From Cellvibrionaceae bacterium (GTDB taxonomy: Bacteria > Pseudomonadota > Gammaproteobacteria > Pseudomonadales > Cellvibrionaceae): a DNA stretch of 64,000 bases. The notes under the pieces were generated by a model. The model saw nothing but the letters and a program-made list of their open reading frames with translations. It made no database searches and had not been told where the DNA came from. The stretch lies in NCBI GenBank assembly GCA_024707385.1, contig JANPZW010000009.1:496001-560000 (forward strand), given 5' to 3'. The translations under genes were made by a program, and so were the position numbers. Shown one piece after another: positions 48,297 to 56,446 of the stretch; position 1 is the stretch's first letter, and every line of letters starts with the position of its first letter.

Positions 48297-49361
48297 TTAT
48301 ACAAACCGCACAGCATATACCGGAGGGAGATAGTTGGAGACACATTGCCACTGCTCCCCACCGTTTTCGGAAATCCATAAATTACCGGTGGTGGAAGCCA
48401 TGGCCAGTTTTTTGCCGCTGTTATCTATCTCCAACGCGTGGCGATAAATCAGATCAAAACTCTCCTGCTCCGGCAATCCATTCACTTGAGAAACAAATGT
48501 GCCGCCCGCGTCCTGTGTATGAGTCACCACCAATCGACCATCGGCGGGAAAGCGTTTTTCATCCTTGATGCCGGGCACAAACCACGCTTGTTGTGGATTT
48601 TCCGGATGCACCGCTACGGCGAAGCCGAACGAGGACGGTTGCGCGTGAATGCGCTGCCAATTGCTGCAGCGGTCGCTGGAATAAAAAATGCCGTTGTGAT
48701 GCTGCACCCAGAAGTGATCGGGATCGCTGTGACATTGCACCAAACGATGTGGATCCTGAGTGGTGGGATTGTCGGCCTGATCCGGCGGCATGTAGTCTGC
48801 GATCATGCCTTTTGTGGATACGCGCCAGGTAGCGCCGTAATCGTCGCTAAGCCATACGCCGCCGCAACTGATCGCCAGGGCCATTTTGCCATCCGCGCGC
48901 GGGTCTATGCAGATGGAATGAATTCCCGCTGCGTCGTAACCACCGCCGAACCACTCCTTGCGCGAGGGTTGGTTCCAAAGATTTTCATTTAACTGCCAGG
49001 AATTACCATCGTCCGCACTTTTAAATAAACCGCCGGGGATAGTGCCCGCCCACAGGTTGCCCTGTTGATCGCGCTCCATAATCCAGATCAATTGCAGGTT
49101 GGGTTTTTCCTCACCGGCAACACCTGCGTAAGTAGGACAGGTAATTTCCTCCCAACTGGCACCCTCATCATTTGAGCGGTGCAGCTTCACACCAAAATGG
49201 CCGAGATTAAGCGCGGCGTACAACAAGCCTTTCACCGGATCGCGCAATACAGCGCTGACCGGTTGTCCGGCAAAACTGGTGCGGGTATTGCTCCACTGAT
49301 CACCGCTTTTGCGAAAATCCAACAGCCCTTTGCGGGTGGCCAATAAAATTCTCTCGCTCAT
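48297..49361 (-). CDS. Asp-box (BNR) beta-propeller protein
   Basis: The product has 354 residues with repeated Asp-box motifs of pattern SxDxGxxW: SNDEGASWEE, SADDGNSWQL, SDDYGATWRV, SSDRCSNWQR and SENGGEQWQC. These point to a sialidase/WD40-like propeller. It begins MSERILLATRKGLLDF, a typical family start, and has no signal peptide, so it is cytoplasmic. It is encoded 33 bases after the MoaD/ThiS gene. The pair is known to recur in bacteria, but the function is unknown to me. Confidence 0.85.
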   Translation of the reverse strand: MSERILLATRKGLLDFRKSGDQWSNTRTSFAGQPVSAVLRDPVKGLLYAALNLGHFGVKLHRSNDEGASWEEITCPTYAGVAGEEKPNLQLIWIMERDQQGNLWAGTIPGGLFKSADDGNSWQLNENLWNQPSRKEWFGGGYDAAGIHSICIDPRADGKMALAISCGGVWLSDDYGATWRVSTKGMIADYMPPDQADNPTTQDPHRLVQCHSDPDHFWVQHHNGIFYSSDRCSNWQRIHAQPSSFGFAVAVHPENPQQAWFVPGIKDEKRFPADGRLVVTHTQDAGGTFVSQVNGLPEQESFDLIYRHALEIDNSGKKLAMASTTGNLWISENGGEQWQCVSNYLPPVYAVRFV

Positions 49362-49394
49362 AAAATCAGTCCTGTTGATCAAATATTAAGAATT

Positions 49395-49664
49395 TCAGCC
49401 GCCCGACAGCGCCTGCAAAATGTAGATTTCTTCACTCTCTTCCACCGCCCTATCCAACACAGTGCGGCGATCCTGCAGTTCACCGTTGATAAAAATGGCC
49501 ACGTGCTTGCGCACACTGCCCTGGTCATCCAGGACATATCCGCTCAAACGCGGATAGCGCTCCGCTGCGTTGTGCAGGACTTCGCGCACTGTGCGGCCGG
49601 AAAAGAGTTCCTTATGCGACGGACCCACTTCCCGCAGATGCTGAGTGCATACGATAAAAGGCAT
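49395..49664 (-). CDS. MoaD/ThiS-like small sulfur-carrier-type protein
   Basis: The 89-residue protein has a ubiquitin-like beta-grasp pattern and ends in QALSGG, with the C-terminal Gly-Gly of MoaD and ThiS, where a thiocarboxylate or adenylate is formed. Central segments are VREVLHNAAERYPRLSGYV and AIFINGELQDRRTVLDRAV. No E1-like activator is adjacent, so its partner would be elsewhere. It lies upstream of the Asp-box gene and probably forms an operon with it. Confidence 0.85.
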   Translation of the reverse strand: MPFIVCTQHLREVGPSHKELFSGRTVREVLHNAAERYPRLSGYVLDDQGSVRKHVAIFINGELQDRRTVLDRAVEESEEIYILQALSGG

Positions 49665-49923
49665 GATTACCTCACGGCTGCCGAATTCGAGCGGTTACTG
49701 TGTTAAGGGGTTACTGTATTACCGGGCTTATTGTGTTGATGGCGACGGGCGCAGGACAAGGATTTTTTTGCCACTTCAGCGCAAGCCATTTCCCCTGGTC
49801 GTTTGAGCTTAGGCGGAATAGACAGACAGAGCACAAAAAAGGAAAAAAAATGTGATGGGTGTGGAAGTGAAAGTTAGTAGGTGGGGCCGCGGCAGCGCAC
49901 GGACCCGACCGGTGGCGGAAGTC
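49665..49923. other. Intergenic region between the dsbC-like gene and the MoaD-like gene
   Basis: No gene is supported. The region probably contains the promoter of the MoaD-BNR pair. The stretch 49830-49870 is rich in A. Confidence 0.4.
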
Positions 49924-50646
49924 TTATTTGATCTGCGCGAAGTGGCTTTCCAATTCCTCGACGCTGATGACGCCCGCGCTGCGTTTGCTGTCGGCGAACA
50001 CGAGTGTAGGCGTACCGCGCACCGCGTGTTTCATCGCCAGATCCATGTTGCGCCCCAGCGCGCCCGTGTCGCAGGCACCGGGTACGGGATCAGGCGCTTT
50101 GCCGTCCACCATCCAGGCGCGCCATACCTTGCCGCGATCTTTCGCGCACCAGATATCGCGGGCTTTTTCCGGCGAATCGCCACCGAGCATAGGCACCAGA
50201 AAGGTGTAGACGGTCAGGTCTTTGATTTTGCCGAGTTCCTTTTCAAAGTGTTTGCAGTAACCGCAGTTGGGATCGGCAAAGACCACCAATTTATTTTTGC
50301 CGCTGCCCTGTTTCCATTCCACCGCGTCTTTGAACGGCAACTCGTCGAATTTGAAAGCGGTGAGACTGGCGATGCGCTCCTGGGTGATATTCAGCTGGCC
50401 TTTCAGATCGATGATGCTGCCTTCGATTACGAATGACGCGTCGTCATCGGCATAGAGAATTTCACTGCCCATGCGCACTTCCCAAATGCCCGGCAGAGGC
50501 GTTTTGCTGACTTCATCAATCGGGGGAAGCTGCGGCAGACGCGCGGCGAGATTTTTGCGGATGGCGGCTTCATCGGCGCAAACGGAGGTGACAAAACAAA
50601 AGGCACTCAAACCGAGTGCAGCGAGAAAATGGCGGCCGGTTGACAT
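49924..50646 (-). CDS. dsbC: Thiol:disulfide isomerase, DsbC/DsbG family
   Basis: The 240-residue periplasmic protein has a signal peptide (VTSVCADEAAI), an N-terminal dimerisation domain (about 25-85) and a thioredoxin-like domain with the active site CGYC (FADPNCGYCKHFEKEL). RGTPTLVFADSKRSAGV includes the conserved cis-Pro loop. The role is to reshuffle wrong disulfides. It is the last gene of the operon: asparaginases, A6, A5, then this one, 102 bases after A5. Since the long amidases have many Cys, it may help them fold. AGAGG upstream supports ATG at 50646. Confidence 0.93.
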   Translation of the reverse strand: MSTGRHFLAALGLSAFCFVTSVCADEAAIRKNLAARLPQLPPIDEVSKTPLPGIWEVRMGSEILYADDDASFVIEGSIIDLKGQLNITQERIASLTAFKFDELPFKDAVEWKQGSGKNKLVVFADPNCGYCKHFEKELGKIKDLTVYTFLVPMLGGDSPEKARDIWCAKDRGKVWRAWMVDGKAPDPVPGACDTGALGRNMDLAMKHAVRGTPTLVFADSKRSAGVISVEELESHFAQIK

Positions 50647-50748
50647 AGAACCTCTGCGGGAGGAAATAGAAGGAGCACCCAGTTTGGGCCGCGGGAGAAC
50701 CGGTTGCAAGCCGCAGCGCCGGCTGGACCGGCCGCTGCGGTGAATTCA

Positions 50749-52345
50749 TCAGACAAGATTCGGCTTTTTCCAGCCGCCGCTTTTACCTTCCAGATAAGCA
50801 GCCACCGCCAGGCAGATATCCTCGCGCCAGGGCTTGGCGATCACCTGCACGCCTATGGGCAGCTTGCCGTCGGCACTGGTGCCGGTACGTACCACCACGG
50901 AGGGCCAGCCGGTGCTGTTGAAAATGCCCGTGTACTGCCAGCCGGCGCCAGGGCCGCCAAAACCGGTACCGGGCTCGGCATCAATGGGCTGCGCCGCTTT
51001 GCCGGAGACAGGCAGGATGAGTACGTCGTAGTCCTTCATCCAAGTGAGCATCCGCGATTTACCCAGATCTTGCTGCTCCCAAGCGGCGACGTATTCGGCA
51101 GTGGAAATGGGCGTGACCTGGGCCATGCGCTCCTTCACCGATGGCGAAAAATTCTTCGAACCCCACTTGTCCGCAAGGCGCTTATAGAAGGCCCAACCAT
51201 CACCCATGATCAGCTTGGTGCGGGCGGCGTTGAGTTCGGTGATCGTCTGCAGGGGTATATCCTCCTTCACCCCCGCCACTATGGGTTCAAGCCACTTCAC
51301 CGCCTGGCGCACAGTGGCTTTCACGTCCTCGTCCGTGGCTTGCCGGCCGGTGCCGCCGTTGTCGACACAATAGGCCAAGCGGAGGGGTTTGAGATCGACC
51401 TTCTGCGGGTCCGCCCAGGGCACGGGTGCGCAGGCGGCGTCGCGAAAGTCCGGGCCGCTGATGATCGGCGTGATCAGGGTGAGATCTTCCACCCGGCGGG
51501 TCATGGGGCCGAGCTGCTGCCACAGATCGAAGACCCCGCCGTAGTCGATGATGTGACCGGTGCGCGGCACCCGCACGCTGGTGGGTTTGATCCCGGCGAT
51601 ACCGTTGTTGTGCGCCGGCCCGCGGATGGAGCCGCCCCAGTCGGAGCCTATATCAAACGCCGCGCCGCAAGCAGCGACTATAGCGCCCGCGCCGCCGGAA
51701 GAGCCGGCGGTGCTGCGGGTGAGATCGTAGGGATTATGGGAGGCGCCAAACAGCAGGTTGCTTGAGGTGCTGATGCCACCGAGACCGCCGAGGGTGAATT
51801 CCGGCGTGTTGGTTTTGCCGAGCAGGATCGCTCCGGCAGCGCGCAGGCGCGCCACCACTGTGGCGTCTTTTTTCCGGCACGAACTGCTGGCGTCCCACCG
51901 TGGCACCGGTGGAGATGACACCGGCGGTATCCAGAGAGTCTTTGATGGTCATGGGCACACCGTGCAGCGCCCCGGCAAATTCGCCTTTGGCGGCTTTGGC
52001 GTCCAGGGCTTTGGCTTCCGCCCGCGCGCGTTCATAACAGTTGGTCACCACCGCGTTGAGACGGTCGTTCACCACCAGCTGGCGGGCGATATAGGCGTCT
52101 ACCGCTTCCAGCGCCGATATTTCGCGTTTGCGCAGCAGATTGGCCAAACGCGTGGCGGACATGGAGGTGATTTCATCGGCGGCAGCCGCGGCGCTCGCGG
52201 GTTTGCTGTAGGTCGCCACCACCACAGCAGCGGCCGTAGCGGCCACAGGCACCACGGGATTCGCCGCCAGGCCAAACAAACGTCTGCGGGACGGCGACTG
52301 GACCGTCGTGTCATTTTCAGGGTTGGTCAATACTGGTTCGTTCAT
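50749..52345 (-). CDS. Tat-exported amidase-signature family protein (A5), frameshifted
   Basis: The 531-residue product begins with a twin-arginine motif (SRRRLFGLA) followed by a hydrophobic segment. It shows MTIKDSLDTAGVIST with the Lys, AGSSGGAGAIVAACGA and GSDWGGSIRGPAHNNGIAG with the catalytic Ser residues. The frame breaks in six T at 51868-51873; with five, FVPEKDATVVARLRAAG joins. It lies 34 bases after A6, which it resembles. Export in folded form is inferred from the Tat motif. Substrate unknown. Confidence 0.9.
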
Positions 52346-52379
52346 ATCCCCTCTCCACTCAAATTAAGGTCCAGGTCAA

Positions 52380-53912
52380 TCAGATTGGCGTCTTCTGCCA
52401 GCCGCCGGTCTGTTTTTCGATATGCGCCATGGCGGCAAGCACTACGTCGTCGCGCCAGGGCTGCCCCACTACCTGAATGCCCAGAGGCAGGCCGGGCTCT
52501 TCCGTCGAAGTGCCGGCGCGCACCACACCCGCCGGCCAGCCGGTGGTGTTGTACTGGCTGGTGTAACCGCCACCACCGGCAGCGCCCGGCGCGCGGACGA
52601 ACTCATGCGGCACCTTGCGCGGTGGATTGGCGTTGACCGGGCAGATGATCAGGTCGTACTGCTCCAGCCAGGAAAGCTGCTCGCTTTTGATGGCGTCCAT
52701 CACTTCGCACCAGAAGGTGAATTCGCTGCTCGGCAGCTCGTTGCCGGTGAGGTTCAGGCCCGGTGACGCTTGCAAAGTGCCGTGCTGGGCGAGCTTGCGG
52801 CGCATATGATCGCCGCCGCTGGCGCCGCTGAATTTGCGCCGCGCCTCAGCCAGCTCCGCTATCTTCGGCGGCCGGTCCTCCTTGATGCTGCAATCGAGCT
52901 TGGCGAAGTAATCGACGCACTGTTTGGTGAGACCCTGGATCTCCGCCGTGGGGGCGCTGATGCCGTCATTGGTGTAATAGGCCACCCGCAGACCGGACAG
53001 CTTCACTTTGCGGGGATCGCCCAGGGGCACCGGTGCCATGGCGGCATCCCAATCGTCCTGACCGGCCATGATCGGCAACAGCAACATCAGATCTTCCACC
53101 GTGCGTGCCATAGGGCCGGTTTCCTGGAAGGAATCGAACGGGCCGCCGTAATCGACGATATGGCCGGTGCGCGGCAGGCGCCCCAAGGTGGGTTTGATGC
53201 CGGCGATGCCGTTGACATTGGCCGGCCCGCGGATGGAGCCGCCGTAATCCGACCCTATATCGAAATACGCCCCCGCCGCCGCGACTATGGCGCCCGCGCC
53301 GCCGGAGGAGCCGGCCGGGTTATAGGCGGTGTTATAGGGGTTGTAGGTCTGGCCGTGCATCAGGTTGTAAGTGCCGCGGGCGTTGCCGCCGAGAGTGAAT
53401 TCCGGGGTGTTGGTCTTGCCCAGCAGAATCGCCCCCGCCGCGCGGGAGCGCGCCACCACGGTGGCGTCTTTGCCAGGTACATAGTCTTTGCGGCCGAGGG
53501 TCCCGCCGGTGCTGACGACGCCGGCGGTATCGAAGGAGTCTTTCACGGTAAAAGGCACACCGTGCAGCGGCCCGAGCAGCTTGCCCTCGGCAAGCAGCTG
53601 GTCCGCCTGGGCGGCTTCCGCCAGAGCGCGCTCGCGGCAGAAGGCCACCACCGCATTGATCTTGGGATTCACCTGGTCGATGCGCGCCAGACACGCCTTG
53701 ACCACCTCCGTGGAGGACACCTGCCGGGTGCGGATCAGGGCGGCAATTTCCGCGGTGGATTTGAAGACGATATCGTCACTCGCCGCGGCGTAGACCGGCG
53801 GAATGTAGCGCGCCAGGCTGAGCGCCGCGCCCGCCGCCACGCCGGTATGGATAAACCGGCGGCGCGAGAGGGATGAAGAATCTTGCTGTGGTGCCATAGG
53901 TGAGGTTTTCAT
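52380..53912 (-). CDS. Tat-exported amidase-signature family protein (A6)
   Basis: This intact 510-residue protein has a Tat motif SRRRFIHTG followed by a hydrophobic stretch, then the Lys motif FTVKDSFDTAGVVSTGG, PAGSSGGAGAIVAAAG with the cis-Ser and GSDYGGSIRGPANVNGIAG with the nucleophile. AAAGG about ten bases upstream supports ATG at 53912. It is 68 bases downstream of the asparaginase gene and 34 bases before A5, and is probably the third gene of that operon. It resembles A5 throughout, a tandem duplication. Substrate unknown. Confidence 0.93.
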   Translation of the reverse strand: MKTSPMAPQQDSSSLSRRRFIHTGVAAGAALSLARYIPPVYAAASDDIVFKSTAEIAALIRTRQVSSTEVVKACLARIDQVNPKINAVVAFCRERALAEAAQADQLLAEGKLLGPLHGVPFTVKDSFDTAGVVSTGGTLGRKDYVPGKDATVVARSRAAGAILLGKTNTPEFTLGGNARGTYNLMHGQTYNPYNTAYNPAGSSGGAGAIVAAAGAYFDIGSDYGGSIRGPANVNGIAGIKPTLGRLPRTGHIVDYGGPFDSFQETGPMARTVEDLMLLLPIMAGQDDWDAAMAPVPLGDPRKVKLSGLRVAYYTNDGISAPTAEIQGLTKQCVDYFAKLDCSIKEDRPPKIAELAEARRKFSGASGGDHMRRKLAQHGTLQASPGLNLTGNELPSSEFTFWCEVMDAIKSEQLSWLEQYDLIICPVNANPPRKVPHEFVRAPGAAGGGGYTSQYNTTGWPAGVVRAGTSTEEPGLPLGIQVVGQPWRDDVVLAAMAHIEKQTGGWQKTPI

Positions 53913-53980
53913 GAGTTTTACCTTTGTGGATCCAACAGTTTTCAGAGAAAACCGGTTGCCTCAGCTCTCAATAACTCTCA

Positions 53981-55117
53981 TTAATATTCGTTAAAAATGC
54001 GCGTCACTTCCGCCAGATCACTGGTTTTGGTCAGCGCGAGTTGAAGCAGGATGCGGGCTTTTTCCGGGACGAGGTTGTCGCCGGGCACTATGTTGGCCTC
54101 GCGGCGGCGTTTGGTGTCCTGCACGCGGCCGCCGAGGGTGCGGGCGGTGGATACCACCACCACACCTTTTGCCTGAGCGCGTTTGATGGCTTCACTCTGG
54201 CCGGTGGTGGCGCTGCCGGCGCCAGTGCCTTCGATAACGATGCCTTTCACGCCTTTGGCGACCATGGCGTCGATGAGGTAATCCGGCGCATCGCGGTAGG
54301 CATAAGCGACTTCCACTTTGGGCAGGGCGGCGTAATCGGCACCGGCAAATTCAGAGCCGATGGTGTGACGGCGCACCGGCTCGCGATAGAACTTCACCTG
54401 GTCGGGATCGGCAAAACCGATCGCACCCACATCCACACCGACAAACGTATTCACCCGGTAGGCAATATTTTTGGTGACATCCCGCGCCGGGTTGATGAAC
54501 TGGTTCATGCAGTGCAGAACACCTTTGTTCCAGGCGTCTTTGGACGCGGCAACACGCACGGCGTCGTACAGATTGCGCGGGCCGTCACCGCTCAGGGCGG
54601 TCCAGGGTCGCTGTGAGCCGACAAAAACGATGGGCTTGGCGGACTTGACCACGAGATTCATGTAATAGGCGGTTTCCGCCATGGTGTTGGTGCCGTGGGT
54701 AACCACTATGCCGTCCACCGACGGATCCGCCGCCCACTGGTTGAGTTTTTTGGCAACTCGCTGCCAGTCTTCAAACGTCTCCGTCGCGACGCGATCCTGC
54801 GGTGCGCGTTGATCGTCCAGCACTATGTTGGCGATACCTTTGATATCCGGCAGATCATTCACCCAATCCTCCGGATTTACCCGGGGATAATCCTTGCCGC
54901 CGTAATTGGTGATATTCAGACGGTCGCCGCCGCGGCTGGCGATGGTGCCGCCCATGGACATCAGCACCACCGTGGGCAGTTTGGTGCCGGCCTCCGGCAT
55001 AGCCGGCGGCGGCGCGTAAGTGGGCACCTCCTGCGCAAAGGCGGGGCCGGCCAGCGCCAGCACAAACCCGGTGACGCAGGCGCAAAGTGACGAACGGAAT
55101 GGAAACAAAAATTTCAT
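53981..55117 (-). CDS. Exported type II asparaginase-like protein (HGTNT variant)
   Basis: The 378-residue protein has a Sec signal (LALAGPAFAQ) and the asparaginase type II frame: VVLMSMGGTIASRGG, with the nucleophilic Thr, GIVVTHGTNTMAETAYYMN, IVFVGSQRPWTALSGDGPRN and PARDVTKNIAYRVNTF, with the triad Lys. In the HGTDT motif Asp is replaced by Asn. Asp in this place binds the substrate amino group and takes part in the triad, so specificity may be altered. It is 13 bases after the second asparaginase gene. It is probably periplasmic. Confidence 0.9.
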   Translation of the reverse strand: MKFLFPFRSSLCACVTGFVLALAGPAFAQEVPTYAPPPAMPEAGTKLPTVVLMSMGGTIASRGGDRLNITNYGGKDYPRVNPEDWVNDLPDIKGIANIVLDDQRAPQDRVATETFEDWQRVAKKLNQWAADPSVDGIVVTHGTNTMAETAYYMNLVVKSAKPIVFVGSQRPWTALSGDGPRNLYDAVRVAASKDAWNKGVLHCMNQFINPARDVTKNIAYRVNTFVGVDVGAIGFADPDQVKFYREPVRRHTIGSEFAGADYAALPKVEVAYAYRDAPDYLIDAMVAKGVKGIVIEGTGAGSATTGQSEAIKRAQAKGVVVVSTARTLGGRVQDTKRRREANIVPGDNLVPEKARILLQLALTKTSDLAEVTRIFNEY

Positions 55118-55130
55118 GGCGACACCTGCA

Positions 55131-56169
55131 TCAATATTCGTTGAACATGCGCTGAATTTCTTTCACGTCCTTGGTCTTGGTCAGAGCAAGACGCAGGAGA
55201 ATGCGCGCTTTGTGCGGATTGAGATTGTCGGAGGTGACGATATTTTTTTCCGCCTGCTTGGCACTTTCCAGAACACGCCCCGCACCTTTGCGATCGCTGC
55301 GCACAAAGATCACGCCCTTTTTTCTGTCCGCGTTTAATGGCCTCTTCGTTGTTGTCCGTCAGCACAATTCCTTTCGCGCCCGCTTTGACGAAGGCATTAA
55401 TGGCAGTGCCGTCGGATTCCTGATAGCCATAGGTCACATCCACGCGCGGCAGATCTTTTAATTTGCTCACGTCGAATTCACTGCGGGTGGTATGGCGATA
55501 AATGGGCTTGCGATAAAAAACGATTTGGTCACTATCGGTGTAGCCGATGGGGCCAAGATCGCGCGCAATAAAAGTTTCGACTCTATAGGTGTTGCCTTTG
55601 GTGGTGTCGCGCGCCGCATTGATTTCGTCGTTGAGCATGATCATCACGCCGTAACCTCTGGCGGCGGGATCGGCGGCGACTCTCACAGCATTAAGTAAAT
55701 TAAATGGGCCGTCGCGGCTGACTGCGGTAAATGGCCGCATGGCGCCAACGACGACGACAGGTTTGTCGGATTTCACGGTGAGATTAAGAAAGTAGGCGGT
55801 CTCTTCTAAAGTGCCGGTGCCGTGGGTGACCACCGCGCCGGCAGCTTCCGGTTGCGCCAGCCATTCGTTGATGTCGTTTGCCAGCTTGAGCAGAATTTTC
55901 GCATCTATGGAACCGGAGCCGATATTGGATTCTTCGAGATAGGAAATATTGGCGACTTGTTTCAATTCAGGCAGATCGGCAATCAATTCATCCGGCGTGA
56001 CGCGGCCATCGGAATATTCCATTAATTTCTGCCGGTGAGCGCCTTTGCTTTGGATGGTGCCACCGGTGGTAAAGAGTTTAACGTTGGGCAATTCCGCGGC
56101 GGTTACAGAGCCGGTCAGAATAATTGCCAGCAGGCCACATAGCCCGCAAAAAAACCGCATGCGCGACAT
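55131..56169 (-). CDS. Exported type II asparaginase-like protein (HGTGT variant), frameshifted
   Basis: Rejoined, the product has about 345 residues: signal peptide (TGSVTAAEL), LFTTGGTIQSKG, AVVTHGTGTLEETAYFLN, VVVVGAMRPFTAVSRDGPFN and NAARDTTKGNTYRVETF. The nucleophilic Thr and triad Lys are present, but the HGTDT Asp is replaced by Gly. The break is six T at 55318-55323; with five, RGQKKGVIFVRSDRKGAG joins. It is the first gene of the operon, preceded by GGGGGA. With the adjacent HGTNT gene it forms a diverged pair. Confidence 0.9.
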
Positions 56170-56327
56170 GCACAGTCCCCCAAGATAATCGTCTGTCGAA
56201 TGACTTCTGTGCTGAAAATGACGCGTTGTGGATGGGGGACCCTACCAGAATGGCTTCAAGTCCTCGATGTGGATCGATACTTTTTATTCCGAAGAATTCG
56301 AGTGAGCGGAGACACGCTACAGAGCTC

Positions 56328-56416
56328 CAGCTAAGGGTTCCCGGACCGCTGTGAATTCATCCATGTAAGCTCCCTCACCGACGTCGTGTCGGTGAGGGTC
56401 CGAGAACCCTTAGCTG
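56328..56416. repeat. 89-base palindromic element with nested inverted repeats (MITE-like)
   Basis: Outer arms 56328-56347 and 56397-56416 (CAGCTAAGGGTTCCCGGACC) differ at one position. An inner perfect 11-base stem 56372-56382 with 56388-56398 (CCCTCACCGAC) has a five-base loop. Similarity may extend a few bases outward. No transposase is encoded. It could be a non-autonomous mobile element or an intergenic repeat. It lies between the asparaginase operon promoter and the convergent end of the His-rich membrane gene. Confidence 0.65.
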
Positions 56417-56446
56417 AATCTCTTTCGCTTTGTGCCAACGAATAGT

